From Streptomyces sp. NBC_01551 (GTDB lineage Bacteria > Actinomycetota > Actinomycetes > Streptomycetales > Streptomycetaceae), in assembly GCF_026339935.1 (NCBI RefSeq), contig NZ_JAPEPX010000001.1, positions 2,633,001 through 2,697,000 of the forward strand: a stretch of 64,000 nucleotides of DNA, given 5' to 3'. Of this stretch, positions 7,872 to 22,800 are shown in pieces (the first letter of the stretch is position 1; each line of letters begins with the position of its first letter). The notes beneath the pieces were generated by a model that worked only from the letters and a program-made list of their open reading frames with translations, was not told the origin of the DNA and did no database searches. A program made the position numbers and the translations under genes.

Positions 7872-10800
7872 TCAGTCGAGTTCGTCGACGAGGGCGAACA
7901 GCTCCTCGTCGGCCGCGTCGTCCAGGTCCTTGGCGAACTGCTCTTCCAAGGTCGCGCCGGGCGCGGCGCCGCCGAGCAGTCCCCGAAGCCGTTCCACCGC
8001 GTCCGGGGCGAGTTGTCCGTCGCGAATCAGTACCTCCAACTGGTTCAGGAGAGGGGCGGTTCGCCTGGCCGCCAGAAGGCCGCGCAGGTTCTCGGCCAGG
8101 GTGGACGGCGTCGGGTAGTCGAACACCATCGTGGTCGGCAGGCGTTCGCCGGTGGCGGCCGCGAGCCGGTTGCGCAGTTCGACCGCGGTCAGGGAGTCGA
8201 GACCCAGCTCGGTGAACGGAGTCTCGGACGTGATCGCGGACGCGTCCTCGTGCCCCAGGGCGACGGCGACCTCGCGGCGCACCAGGTCGAGCACCGCGCC
8301 CGGCTGTTCCCACGCGACCTCGGACGGCTCCCGGGCGGGTCGCTGCCGGTCGGCGCGAGCCGCCGCGACCTGTCCTCGGCGGGGCACGAGGTCCCGCAGC
8401 ACCGAGGGCGGGTTCGGGGCCGCCCCGAGGACCGCCCGGTCGATCCCGGTCACGGCGAACACCGCGCCGCGGGCGTCGGCGGCCGCCGGGCCGACGATCG
8501 CCGAGGTGGCGACGTCGAAGGCGGCCAGCGCGTCCGGTACGGCGATCGGACGCAGCCCGAGCGCGTGGATCCGCCGCAGGTCGGCTTCGGACAGTCCGTC
8601 GCCCATCCCGGTCTCCCACAGCCCCCAGGCCAGCGAGACCGTGGGCAGACCGAGCGCGTGGCGGTACTCGGCCAGGCCGTCCAGGAAGGTGTTCCCGGCC
8701 GCGTAGTTCGCCTGTCCCGCGGTGCCGAGCAGGCCGGCGATCGACGAGTACAGCACCAGGGGGGTCTCCCCGGCCGCCTCGTGCAGATGCCAGGCGGCAT
8801 CGATCTTGGGCCGGAGCACGGCGTCGACCTGCTCGGGCGTGAGCCCGTCCACCGTGCCGTCGGACAGCGTGCCGGCGGCGTGGACGAAGGCGACGGGGCG
8901 GTACCGCTCGACGAGGGCGGCCAGCGCCTCCCCGTCGGCGACGTCGCACGCCGCCGCGGTGATCTCGACGTCGGCCCCCGCACCCTCGATCCGCGGAGCG
9001 GTCCCGCTCCGGCTGACCAGCAGCAGCGACCGGGCGCCGTGCCGCTCCACCAGGTGCCGGGCCAGCGCCGTGCCGAGCGCGCCGCTCGCACCGGTGATCA
9101 TGACGGTGCCCTCGCCCCAGGGGATCGCCGTCGGTTGCGGTTTCAGCGGCTCCCCCGGTACGGGCTCGGCCGGCCGCTGGTGGCGGACCAGCCTCGGGAC
9201 GAGGACCTCCTCGCCCCGGATCCGCACCTGCGGCTCGTCACCGCTGCCGGAGGCGGCCAGGACCTTCCCGACGGCGTCCCGGACGTCGCCGGAACCGTCC
9301 CAGTCGGGGTGGTCCACCAGGACGAACCGCCCGGGGTGTTCCGTCGCGGCGCTGAGCACCAGGCCGCGGACGCCGGCGTGGGCGAGGTCGGAGCCGACCA
9401 CGACGGCGAGCGTGCCGGCTCCGTCGGCCTCCAGCCGGTCGCGCAGCACACCGAGGGTGTGGTGGACGGCGTGCCGGGCGCGCCGCGGCAGGTCGCCGCC
9501 CGTGCCGGCCTCGGCCTGCACCACCTCGTACGCGGCTGCGTCCGCCGGCGTCCCGGCGGGTGCGCCGGCCGTGTCCAGCCCGCGCCAGACGGGGGTGAAC
9601 AGCAGGTTCTCGCCGGCGGCGGCCCCGGTGAGGAGACCGGTGAGGGGGCGCAGCACCAACTCGTCCACCTCGACCAGGACTTCCCCGTCGGTGTCGGTCA
9701 CCAGCAGGCGCACCGCGGCGTCGGAACCCGTCGGGGTGATCCGGGCCCGCAGCACCGTCCCGGCCGCCGCCGGGGCGCCGGCGTGGAAGCGCACCCCGGA
9801 CCAGGCGAACGGCAGGGCGGCGGGCCGGGCTCCGGCCACGTCGGGCAGCAGCGCGTGCAGGACCGCGTCCAGCAGCGCCGGGTGCACGGCGAAGCCGGCT
9901 TCGGACGCGTCCGGTTCCCGCTCCGCCTCGACCTCGGCGAACAGCTCCTCGTCGCGCCGCCGCAGGAGTCGCAGCCCCCGGAAGGCGGGGCCGTACTCGT
10001 AGCCGTGCTCGGCGACCCGGTCGTACACGCCGGTGAGGTCGATGTCCGTCAGGTCGTCCGGCCACGGCTCGGGCTCCGGCGCGGGCCGGTGTCCTTCGGT
10101 GTCGAGCGTTCCGACGGCGTGCCTGGTCCACGGAAGGTCGCCGGAGTCGGCGTCCCCGCTCCGGGAGAAGAGCGTGACGTCGGTGCCGTCGACCACCATC
10201 TGGAGGGTGAGCGCGCCGGTCTCCGGCACGACCACCGGTTCGGTGACGGTGAACTGCGCCAGCGCGCCTGCCGACGCGGCCAGTTCGACCAGCGCGGTAC
10301 CGGGCACGATCACGACGCCCTGGACCCGGTGGTCGGCCAGCCACGGGTGGGTGGCCAGGGACAGCAGGCCGGTCGACACCGTGGTGCCCGCCTCCCCCGT
10401 ACCGGCCGTGGCGAGGTCGACCGCCGCGCCCAGCAGCGGGTGCTGCGCGGAGCGCAGACCGGCGCCGGTGACGTCGGCGCGTCCGGCCGGGGCGAGCCAG
10501 AACCGCTTGCGCTGGAAGGCGTAGGTGGGCACGTCGGCGGGCTTGGCGCCCGGGAACACCGCGCGCCAGTCGATCTCGGCGCCCCTGGTGAACAGGGTGC
10601 CGAGGGCCGTGGCGACGGTGTCCGGTTCGGGCTTGCCGGCGCGCCGCAGCGGCACGGCGACCGGGTGGTCCGCCTCGTCGGCGGGGAAACCGGCCGCGAT
10701 CATGCCGGTGAGCACCGCGTCGGGGCCCACTTCCAGCACCGTGCGCACGCCCTCGTCCCACGCGGTCCGCACCGCTTCGTGGAACCGGACGGTCGCCCTG

Positions 10801-13800
10801 ACCTGGTTCACCCAGTACTCGGGGTCGGTCCAGTCCCCGGCGTGTTCCGCGGTGACCGTGGAGATCGCGGGGATGGTCGGGGCGTGGTAGGTCAGTTCCC
10901 GGGCAACGGCCCGGAAGTCGTCCAGCATCGGCTCCATCAGGGGCGAGTGGAAGGCGTGGCTGACCGAGAGCCGCTTGGTGCGCCTCCCCCGGCTGGTGAA
11001 CTCCTCCTCCACGAAGGCCAGCACCGCCTCCTCGGCGCCGGACAGCACGATCGAGGCCGGGCCGTTGACGGCGGCGATCTCCACCCCGGCGGGCAGCACA
11101 CGCCCGTCCAGTTCGGCGGCGCTCGCCTCGACGGCGACCATCGCCCCGCCGCGGGGCAGGGCCTGCATCAGGCCGCCGCGGGCGGCGACCAGCCTGGCCG
11201 CGTCGGGCAGCGACAGCACGCCGGCGACGTGCGCCGCGGCCAGCTCGCCGATCGAATGGCCGAGCACCAGGTCCGGCCGGATCCCCCAGGACTCCACCAG
11301 GCGGAACAGCGCGACCTCCACGGCGAACAGCGCGGGCTGCGCCGTGCCGGTCTCGTCCAGGTCGTCCCCGGTGGCGATGGCGTCCCGGACCACCCGGCGC
11401 AGCGGAGCGTCGAAGTGGGCGCAGACCTCGTCGAACGCCGCGGCGAACACCGGGTAGGCGGCCGCCAGTTCGAGCCCCATGCCGATGCGCTGTGCGCCCT
11501 GCCCGGTGAACGCGAAGGCCAGCTTGCCCCCCGCCACGCGCACCGGGACCGCGTCCCGCAGGGCCCGGGGGCTCGTCGCCGCGATCCGGTAGGGCATCGC
11601 GGAACGGGTGGCGAGCGTGAACGACTCGTCCGCGGTGGACAAGGAGGCGACCCGTTCGGCCTGGTCCGCGAGGGCCCGCTCGGTACGGGCGGACAGCACC
11701 CACGGGACCGGGGGCCGCACGGCCGGCGTCTCGGTGCCCGCGGCCGTCTCGGCTTCGGGCTCCTCGATGATCACGTGGGCGTTGGTGCCGCCGAAGCCGA
11801 AGGAGGACACGCCGGCCCGGCGGGGGTGCTCCCCGCGCGGCCACGGACGGGCCTCGGTCAGCAGCTCGACCTTGCCCTCCGACCAGTCGACGTGCCGGGA
11901 CGGGGTGCCCACGTGCAGGGTCGCCGGGGCGATCCCGTGCCGCATGGCCTGGACGACCTTGATGATGCCGCCGACGCCCGCGGCCGCCTGGGCGTGCCCG
12001 ATGTTCGACTTCAGAGAACCCAGCAGCACCGGGTTCTCGCGGTCGCGCCCGTAGGTGGAGATCACGGCCTGCGCCTCGATCGGGTCACCGAGCTTCGTCC
12101 CGGTGCCGTGCGCCTCCACGAGGTCGACGTCGGCCGGGGCCAGGTCGGCGGAGTCCAGCGCGGCCCGGATCACCCGCTCCTGGGCGGGACCGTTCGGCGC
12201 GGTCAGGCCGTTGGAGGCGCCGTCGGAGTTGACCGCCGAGCCGCGCAGGACGGCGAGCACCTGGTGGCCGTTGCGCCGGGCGTCCGACAGCTTCTCCAGG
12301 AGCAGCATGCCCGCGCCCTCGGACCATCCGGTGCCGTCGGCGTCGTCGGAGAACGACTTGCACCGGCCGTCCTCGGACAGCCCGCGCAGGCGGGAGAACT
12401 CCACGAACGGCGTCGGCGTCGCCATCACCGTCGCGCCGCCCGCCACCGCGAGGTCGCACTCGCCGCGCCGCAGCGCGCTCGCGGCCAGGTGCACCGCGAC
12501 CAGCGAGGACGAGCACGCCGTGTCCACGGTGAGGGTCGGCCCCTCGAACCCGAAGGTGTAGGCGAGCCTGCCGGAGGCGATGCTGCCCGCGCTGCCGCTG
12601 TAGAGGTATCCCTGCACCCCGTCCGGCGGCAGGTCCGGCCGGGATCCGTAGTCGCTGTACATGACGCCGACGAACACGCCGGTCCGGCTGCCGCGCAGGC
12701 CCTGCGGGTCCAGGCCGGCCTTCTCCACCGCCTCCCAGGTGGTCTCCAGCAGCTGGCGCTGCTGCGGGTCCACGGCCAGCGCCTCGCGCGGCGACATGCC
12801 GAAGAACTCCGCGTCGAACAGCTCCGCGTCGTGCAGGAACCCGCCGCGCCGGGTGGTGGAGGTGCCGGGGTGGTCCGGGTCCGGGTGGTGGAGGTCGCTC
12901 GGCCAGCCCCGGTTCACCGGGAACTGCGAGGTGGCGTCCCGGCCGTCGGCGACCAGGTGCCACAGGTCCTGCGGCGAGGTGACCCCGCCCGGGTAGCGGC
13001 AGGCCATCCCGACGATCGCGATCGGCTCGTCGTGGTCCTGCCCGGCCGCCGCGGACCGTTCCCGGGCCTTCGCGGGAAGCGGTCGCTCCCCGGCCGAGAC
13101 GAGGGAGCGCAGGTGCTCGGTCAGCGCGGCGGGGGTGGGGTGGTCGAACACCACGGTCGCGGACAGCCGCCGGCCGATCGCGGTGCTCAGCTGGTTGCGC
13201 AGTTCGACGGCGGTGAGCGAGTCGAAACCGAGCTCGCTGAAGGGACGGTTCTCCTCGACCTCGGCCGGATCCGCGTAGCCGAGGACCGCGGCGACCTGTT
13301 CGCGGACGACCTCCCGGATCGTGGCCGGGTCGAACTCCGCGGCGTCCGCCGGCCGCGGGCGCGGCTCGCCGCCGCGCGCGGGCGCCGGGGCGGCCGCGGC
13401 CGGTCCGGCCAGGTCGCGCAGCAGCCCGGGAAGGCCCGTCCGGCCCCGCAGGGCGGGGCGGTCGAACCGGGTCAGGGCCAGTACCGCGGAACCGTCGGCG
13501 CCCATCGCGTCGAGGGAGGCGTCGAACAGGCCGAGCGCCTCGGCGGTCTCCAGCGGGCGCAGACCCGTGCGGGCCAGCCGCTGGAGGTCCGTGTCGGTCA
13601 GCTGCTCGGACACGCCGCTCGCCTGCGCCCACAGACCCCAGGCGAGGGAGAGCGCGGGCAGGCCGAGTCCGCGGCGGTGCTCGGCGAGGGCGTCCAGGAA
13701 CGTGTTCGCCGCCGAGTAGTTCGCCTGGCCCGAGGTGCCGAGCAGCCCGGCGACCGAGGAGTACAGGACCAGGGGCCGGTCACCGGCCAGCTCGTGCAGG

Positions 13801-16800
13801 TGCCAGGCCGCGTCCACCTTGGGGCGCAGCACCGTGTCGATCTGTTCGGCGCTCAGTGCGGTCAGGGTGGAGTCGGCGACCACTCCCGCCGTGTGGACCA
13901 CCGCCGCCGGCTCGTGTGAGGCGAACACGCCTTCCAGGGCTTGCCGGTCGGTCACGTCGGCGGCCACCAGGCTCACGGCCGCGCCGAGGCCGACCAGCTC
14001 GTCGCGCAGTTCGGCCGCGCCGGGCGCGGCCTCGCCCCGGCGGCTGACCAGCACCAGGCTCCGTACCCCGTGCTTGACCACCAGGTGCCGGGCCAGGACG
14101 GTGCCGAGGGTGCCGGTCGCGCCGGTGATCAGCACCGGGCCCGCGCTCCAGTCCACGCCGGTCTCCGGGGCACTCGCCCCGGCCCCGGCCGGACGGGCCA
14201 GCCGGGGCACCAGGATCCGGTGCTCCCGGATCGCCAGTTCCGGCTCGGGCGTGCGCAGGGCGGTGTCCAGCCGCTCCTCGGTGGCCGACCCGTCGGCCTC
14301 GATCAGCACGAACCTGCCGGGGTTCTCCGACTGGGCGCTGCGGACCAGGCCCCGCACGGCGGCGTGCGACAGGTCCGGGGTGATGACGAAGGCGTGCCGG
14401 CGGTCGTCGTCCTCGGCGAGGACCGCCCGGAGTTCGCCGAGGACGGTGTGCACCAGGGCCTTCGCGGCCGCCGGAACGTCCTGCGCCGAGCGCTCCGGGT
14501 CCCGCGCCGGCTCCGCCGCGACCGGTACCCGGTGCAGGACGGCGGGTTCGAGCGAGTCGTCGGGTCCGGTGGAGTCCCGCCAGAGCACCGTGTGCATCCC
14601 GGCGGGCGCGTGGCTCCCCCCGACGGGCAGCAGGGCCAGTTCGTCCACCGTCAGCACCGGGCGGCCGTCCTGGTCGTGGACCAGCAGGTTCGCGGTGTTC
14701 CCGCGCACCGTGACCCTGGCGTTCAACGCCGTCGCACCGGACCCGTGACGGGTCACCCCGGTCCACGAGAACGGCAGGACCGGCTGGGCGCCGGGATCGA
14801 CCACTCCGGGGAGCAGCACGTGCAGCACCGCGTCGAGCAGGGCCGGGTGCACTCCGTACCGGCTCGCCTCGGCCCGGTGGCGCTGCGGCAGTTCCACCCG
14901 GGCGAACCGGTCCTCGCCGTCGTGGTGCGCCGCCCGCAGGCCCTGGAACGCCGGGCCGTAGCCGTAGCCGTGCTCGCCCAGCCGCTCGTACACGCCGGCC
15001 AGGTCGACCTCGGTTCCGGCCGGTTCGGGCGCGGCCGGGGGCTCCTGCCGCCCGGGTACGAGGACCCCGTGGGCGTGTTGCGTCCACTCGGCCCGCTCGT
15101 CGGCCGCGGCACCCTCCCTGGAGTGGATCAGTACCGACCGGCTGCCGCCCGGATCGGGGGCCCCGACCCGGACCTGGACCGAGACGGCTCCGTCCTCGGG
15201 CAGGACGAGGGGCGTGGTGAAGGTCAGTTCGGCCACCGTCGGGCAGTCCACCCGCGCCCCGGCGTGCAGTGCCATGTCCAGCAGCGCCGTGCCGGGGACG
15301 AGGACCTCGCCGCGGATGCGGTGGTCGCCGATCCATCCGGTGGCGCTGATCTCGCCCGTCAGGACGGTCGTGCCGTCGACGAGGTCCATCGCGGTGTCCA
15401 GCAGCGGGTACGGGGAGGACGGGTCCTCCAGCCAGTACCGGCGGTGCTGGAACGGGTAGCGCGGCAACGGGACGGGCCCGGCTGCCGGGAGCGCCGCCGG
15501 CCAGTCGACCGGTACGCCGCGCACGTGCAGGGCGCCGAGCGCGGCGAACGCGCTCTCCACGTCGCTGCGTCCGGAACGCAGCATCGACACCGAGGTGCCG
15601 GCGCCCTCGCCGTCCTCCTCGTCCGCGACCGCCTGGGCGACCATCGCGGTCAGCACGGCGTTCGGGCCGAGCTCGACGAACTCGGTCACACCGTCGCGCC
15701 GCAGGGTGCGCACGCCGTCGAAGAACCGGACGGCTTCGCGGACATGGCTCACCCAGTAGTCCGGTGAGGTCAGCTGATCGGCGGTGGCGATCTCCCCGGT
15801 CACGTTCGAGACGACCGGGATCCGGGGCTCGTGGAAGGTGACGGTCTCCAGTGCGGCCCGGAAGCCGGCCAGCACCTCGTCCATGTGCGGGGAGTGGAAG
15901 GCGTGGCTGACGGAGAGCCGCCGGGTCCGCCGGCCCTGCCCCGACCAGTGTCCGCTCACCGCGGCGACCGCGGCCTCGTCGCCCGACACGACGACGGACC
16001 GGGGGCCGTTCACACCGGCGATGGCCGCCCCGGCGACCAGCGACTCGCGCACCTCTTCCTCGGTGGCCTCCAGTGCGGCCATCGCCCCGTCGTCGCGGGC
16101 GGACTGCATCGCGGCGCCCCGGGCGGCGACCAGGCGGCAGGCGTCGGGCAGGTCGAACACGCCGGCCACGTGCGCCGCGGCCACCTCGCCGACCGAATGG
16201 CCGAGCAGGTAGTCCGGGGTGACCCCGTGGTGCTCGGCGAACCGGTGGAGCGCCACCTCCACGGCGAACAGAGCGGCCTGGGTGTAGGCGGTCTGGTCGA
16301 GCAGGGCCGAGTCCGCGCTGTCGGGCCCGGCGAACAGCACGGCGCGCAGCGGCCGCTCCAGCAGCGGATCGAGGTGCGCGCACACCTCGTCGAGCGCGGC
16401 CCGGTACACCGGGGAGCGCTCGTACAACTCCTGGCCCATACCGGCCCGTTGTGCTCCCTGTCCGGTGAACAGGAACGCGGTCGCGCCCCGGCCCGCGCCG
16501 TTGCCCCGCACCACGCCCGGCCCGCCGGACGTGCCCGTCGCGACGGCGTCGAGGCCGCGCAGCAGGGTGTCCCGGTCGGCGCCGAGCACGACGGCCCGCT
16601 GGTCGAGCCGGGCGCGCCGGGTGGCGAGGGTGGCGGCGACGTCGGCGACGTCGAGGCCGGGGTGTTCGTCCAGGTGGGTCCGCAGCTGCGCGGCGCGGGT
16701 GCGCAGTGCCTGCTCGGTCCGGGCCGACAGCACCAGCGCCGTCGTCGGGTGGGCGGCGCCCTGCGGCTCGGCCGCAGCGGAGGGTCCGGCGGGCGTGCGG

Positions 16801-19800
16801 GCGCCACGGGTGAGGTCCTCGGCCTGTTCGAGGATCACGTGGGCGTTGGTGCCGCTGATCCCGAACGCGGACACCGCGGCGCGGCGCGGCCGGTCGAGGT
16901 CCGGCCAGTCCTGCTGTTCGGCGAGCAGCTCGATCGCGCCCGCGGACCAGTCCACGTGCGGCGACGGCTCGCCGAGGTGCAGGGTGCGGGGCTGGATGCC
17001 GTGGCGCATCGCCTGGACCATCTTGATCACCCCGCCGACCCCGGCGGCCGCCTGGGCGTGCCCGAGGTTCGACTTCAGCGAACCGAGGCGCAGGGGTTCG
17101 TCGCGGTCCTGCCCGTAGGTCGCCAGCAGTGCCTGTGCCTCGATGGGGTCACCGAGGCGGGTGCCGGTGCCGTGCGCCTCGACCAGGTCGACGTCACCGC
17201 TCGACAGGCCGGCGTCTGCGAGGGCGGAGCGGATCACCCGCTCCTGGGAGGGTCCGTTGGGCGCGGTCAGGCCGTTGGAGGCGCCGTCGGAGTTCACCGC
17301 CGAGCCGCGCAGCACCGCGAGCACCTGGTGTCCGTTGCGGCGTGCGTCCGAGAGCCGTTCCACGAGGAGCAGGCCGACCCCTTCCGACCAGCCCGTGCCG
17401 TCGGCGTCGGCCGAGAACGACTTGCACCGGCCGTCCACGGAGAGGCCGTTCTGCCGGGAGAACTCGACGAACGTGCTCGGCCCGGCCATCACGGTGACCC
17501 CGCCCGCCAGGGCCAGGTCCACCTCGCCCGAGCGCAGCGCGTTCGCGGCGAGGTGCAGCGCGACCAGCGACGACGAGCACGCGGTGTCCACGGTGATCGC
17601 CGGGCCCTCCAGCCCGTATACGTAGGCCAGTCGTCCGGAGATCACGCTGGAGGTGTTGCCCGCCAGGAGGAAGCCCTCCACCTCGCGCGGGGTCGCCGGG
17701 AGCCGCGAGGCGTAGTCGTCGTACATCACGCCGGTGAACACGCCGGTCCGGCTTCCGCGCAGGACGGCCGGGTCGAGCCCGGCGTCCTCGAAGGTCTCCC
17801 ACGCGGTTTCGAGCAGCATGCGCTGCTGCGGGTCGGTGGCGAGCGCCTCCCGCGGCGACATGTCGAAGAACGCCGCGTCGAACAGGTCCGCCTCGTGCAG
17901 GAATCCGCCGTGCCGGGTGTAGCTGGTGCCGGAGTGGTCCGGATCGGGGTGGTAGAGCCGGTCGAGGTCCCAGCCCCGGTTGGTCGGGAACTCGGAGATC
18001 GCGTCCCGCCCCTCCAGCACCAGCTGCCACAGGTCATCCGCCGAGCGGACTCCGCCGGGATAGCGGCAGGCCATGCCGACGATCGCGATCGGCTCGTCGG
18101 TCCGGCCGCCCTTGCCCCGGCCCGGTCGCCGCGCGTCCCCGGCCCGCCGCGTGCCCGGGGCCGTGTTCGCGTCCTCGGCCAGGAACGCGGCCAGCGCCTG
18201 GGGGGTGGGGTGGTCGAAGACCAGGGTGGCCGGGAGCTGCCGCCCGGTGGCCGCGATCAGCCGGTTGCGCAGGTCGACGCCGGCCAGCGAGTCGAATCCC
18301 TGCTCGCGGAACGCCTTGCTCACGTCGAGCGCGTTCGGGTTCGCGAGCCCGAGCACCGCGGCCGTGGCCGCCCGTACGAGTTCCAGCGCCTGCTTCTCGG
18401 TCAGCGCGTGCCCCGCGCGCCCGGCCGGCTCGGTCCTGGCGGGCCGGCGCCGGCGGACCAGGCCGCGCAGTACGGCCGGTACCGAGTCGCCGCCGGCGAG
18501 CCCGGTCAGCGCCAGGGCGGCGGGGACCGGCAGCGCCGCGTCCCCGGACACCGCCCGGTCGAACAGGGCGAGCCCCTGCCCGGCGGTCAGCGGCGCCACC
18601 CCGGACCGGGTCCAGCGGCCCAGGTCGGCCTCGCCCAAGGACTGGCCCATGCCCTCCTGCCACAGGCCCCAGGCCAGTGACGTGCCGGCCAGGCCGAGGG
18701 CGCGGCGGTGCGCGGCCAGGGAGTCCAGATAGGTGTTGGCGGCCGCGTAGTTGGCCTGGCCGGCCGTGCCCAGCAGACCGGAGATCGAGGAGAACAGCAC
18801 GAAGGCGGCGAGTTCCCGGTCCGCGGTCAGTTCGTGCAGGTACCGCGCGGCGTCCGCCTTGGCGGCCATGACCGTGCCGATCCGCTCCTCGGTCAGCGCC
18901 GTGACGGTGGCGTCGGCGAGCACCCCGGCGGTGTGGATCACCGCGGTCAGGGGCGCGTCGGCCGGCACGTCCGCGATCAGTGCGGCCAGCGCCGCCCGGT
19001 CCGTCACGTCCACGGCGACCACGCGCGCGCCGTCCAGCTCCGCCGTCAGCTCGGCCGCGCCGGGTGCGTCCGGGCCGCGCCGGCTGACCAGCAGCAGGTT
19101 CCGCACGCCGTGCCGGTGGTGGAGGTGCCGGGCGACGAGCCCGCCCAGCGCGCCGGTGGCGCCGGTGATCAGGACCGTGCCGTCGGGGTTCCATCCGAGG
19201 CCCGGCCCGGCGGCGCCGTCGGCGTCCGCGGCGGGGGCGGGGGCGGCCTTGGACAGCCGGGGCACCAGGAGCGCGCCGTCGCGCACGGCGACCTGCGGCT
19301 CCCCGGTCCGTACCGCCGCGTCGACGGCGGCGGCCGTGTCCCGCTCGGCGGCTCCGCCGCCCGCGCCGTCGGCGACGTCCACCACGACGAACTGGTCCGG
19401 GTACTCGCTCTGGGCGGTGCGCACCAGGCCCCACACCGCGGCCGCGGCCGGAGCGGTGACCGGCTCACCCGGTACGACGGCCATCGCGTCGCGGGTGACC
19501 AGGACCAGCCGCTCGTCGCGGTCGTGCTCGGCGGCCACCCACTCCTGGATCTCCCGGAGGGACCGGGCGACCGCGGCCGCCGGGTCGTCGGTCGGGGCGA
19601 CCTCGACGAGGGTCGGCCGCAGGGCGTCGCCGCCGCCGGCCGGGGCGGCGTCCGCCCGGCGCCAGGTCAGCTCGTACATCGGCGCCGCGCCCGCGCCGTC
19701 GCGGGCCGAGGCCCGCAAGGCCAGGCCGTCGACGGTGGCCACCGGGGCTCCCGTCGCGTCGGCGAGCAGCAGTTCGTACGTGTCGCCGCCTGCCGGGGTG

Positions 19801-22800
19801 ATCCGGGCACGGAACTCCGTGCCGCCGACGGCGCCGGTGTGGGCCCGCACCCCGCTCCAGGCGAACGGCAGGCGCGTCCCCTCCCCGCCGTCGACCAGGC
19901 CCAGCACGATCGGGTGCAGCACCGCGTCCACGAGCGCCGGGTGCAGCAGGAACCCGGGTTCCGCGCCGAAGACCCCGTCGGGGAACCCGACCTCGGCGTA
20001 GAGGGTGTCACCGTCGCGGTACACCGCACGCAGGCCGCGGAAGAGGCCCGAGTAGTCGTACCCCCGCTCGGCGAGGAGCCCGTAGGCGTCGTCGACCGGC
20101 ACCGGGTCCGCGGCCGGCGGCCACTCCAGCCGGTCGGCCGGGTCGGGCGCGAGGCCCGGGTCGGTGTCCACGAGCAGCCCGGACGCGTGCCGGGTCCATT
20201 CCTGTTCCCCGTCCCGCCGGGAGTGGATCGCCAGCTGCCGGTCGCGCACGGTGACCTGGATCTGGACGGAGCCGGATCCGGGGAGTTCGAGCGGGCTCTC
20301 CAGCGTCAGGTCCGCCACCTCGGGCAGTCCCAGCCGTTCCCCGGCGAACAGCGCCAGCTCCAGGAACGCCGTTCCGGGCAGCAGGGGCGAGCCGTTGATC
20401 GCGTGCCCGGCCAGCCACGGGTAGTCGGCCAGCGAAAGGGTGCCCGCCAGCACCACCGCGTCCCGGTCGACCAGCTCGACGACCGAGTCGAGCAGCGGAT
20501 GCCCCGAGGCGCCGCGCGCCGACCGAGGCGCCAGCCAGTACCGCTCGCGCTGGAACGGGTGGGTGGGCTCCTCGCCCCGGACCCGGGCCATCGCCGCGGC
20601 GAGGACCTCCGCCTCGGAACCGGCGGACCTGCCGAGCGGGATGACCCGGGTGATGCCGGCGGACCTGATCAGCGGGGTCAGCGCGGCCGACGGTCCGGCC
20701 TCGACGAACACGGCCGCGCCGGCGTCGCGCAGGGCCGTGACGGCGTCGTGGAACCGTACGGTGCCGCGGATCTGGGTGACCCAGTGCTCGGCGTACCCGC
20801 TCACGTCGTCCGGGAGCGGCCGCCCGGTCACCGTGGAGATCACCGGGATCCGCGGCGGCAGGTGGCCGATCGACTCGGCGACCGCCCGGAACTCGTCGAG
20901 CACCTCGTCCATGTGGGGCGAGTGGAAGGCGTGGCTGACGGTCAGCCGGGTGACCCGGCGCCCGCGCTCGCGCCAGCCGGCGGCGACGCTCTCGGTGGCG
21001 TCGGCGTCACCGGCGAGGACCACCGACACGGGGCCGTTCACCGCGGCCACGACGACTCCGTCGACCAGGGTCGCGGCGATCTCGGCCTCGGTGGCCTCCA
21101 CGGCGATCATCGCCCCGCCCGAGCGGGCCCGCTGCATCAGCCGGCCCCGCGCGGCCACCAGCTTCGCCGCGTCCGGCAGGGAGAACACGCCGGCCACGTA
21201 GGCCGCGGCCAGCTCGCCGATGGAGTGCCCGGCCAGCAGATCGGCGGCGAGCCCCTGCGAGGCGGCCAGTTCCGCCAGCGCCACCTCGAAGGCGAACAGC
21301 GCCGGCTGGGTGTAGCGGGTCTGGTGCAGTTCCGAGTCGGCGCCGGTGTCGGCGCCGAACATCAGCTCCTTGAGCGGCCGGTCCAGATGGGGCTCGAACG
21401 CGGCGCACACCTCGTCGAGGGCGCGGGCGAACACCGGGAACTCCTCGTACAGTTCGCGGCCCATGCCGGGGCGCTGCGCCCCCTGGCCGGTGAAGACCAG
21501 CGCCGTCGGGGTCTTCTCGCCCTGTTCGAGGACGACGTGGGCGTTGGTGCCGCTGATGCCGAAGGCCGACACGCTCGCGCGCAGCGGCCGGTCGGTCCGC
21601 TGCCACTGCCTGGACCGCGCCAGCAGTTCGACCCGGCCGGACGTCCAGTCCACCCGGGAGGTCGGGACGTCGGCGTGCAGGGTCCGCGGCAGCACCTCGT
21701 GCCGCATGGCCTGGACGACCTTGATCACGCCGGCCACACCGGCCGCCGCCTGGGCGTGGCCGATGTTCGACTTCAGCGAACCCAGGTACAGCGGGGCGTC
21801 GCGGTCCTGCCCGTAGGTGGCGAGGATCGCCTCGGCCTCGATGGGGTCGCCGAGCGAGGTTCCGGTGCCGTGCGCCTCCAGCAGGTCCACGTCGGAGCCG
21901 GTCAGGTCGGCGTCGGCGAGCGCGGAGGTGATCAGCCGCTGCTGGGACAGACCGCTGGGCGCGGTCAGGCCGTTGGAGGCGCCGTCGGAGTTGACGGCGC
22001 TGCCGCGGATCACGGCGAGCACCGGGTGACCGCTGCGCCGGGCGTCCGACAGCCGCTCCAGCACCAGCATGCCCACGCCCTCGGCCCACCCGGTTCCGTC
22101 GGCCTCGTCCGAGAACGGCTTGCACCGCCCGTCGGCGGCCAGCCCGTGCTGCGTGGAGAACTCCTCGAACATGCCGGGCGTGGCCATCACGGCCACGCCG
22201 CCGGCGAGCGCCGCCGAGGCCTCGCCGTCGCGCAGGGCCCGCACCGCCAGGTGCAGGGCGACCAGTGAGGAGGAGCAGGCCGTGTCCACGGTGAGCGTCG
22301 GCCCGACGAACCCGAACTGGTAGGCGAGGCGGCCCGAGAGCACGCTGGTCGTGGTGCCGGTCAGCACGTAGCCCTTGACGTCGTCGCCCGCCTCGTGCAT
22401 CCGCGGGCCGTAGTCGGAGGCCGTGCCGCCGACGAACACGCCGGTGTGGCTGCCCCGCAGGGACTTCGGGTCGATCCCGGCCCGCTCCAGGGCCTCCCAG
22501 CCCGTCTGCAGCAGCAGCCGCTGCTGCGGGTCCATGGCCAGCGCCTCCCGGGGGGAGATGCCGAAGAACGCCGCGTCGAACTCGGCGGCGGTGTCGAGGA
22601 ATCCGCCGACCCGGGAGTAGCCGTCACCGGGCTGCCAGCCGCGGTCGGCCGGGAAGGTGCCGATCACGTTCCGTTCCTCGGACACCACCCGCCACAGGTC
22701 CTCGGGGGATTCGATCCCGCCCGGGAAACGGCAGGCCATGCCGACGATCGCGATCGCGTCGTCGTCCGGGTCCCGGCCGGAGAAGGTGCTCGTGCGTCCG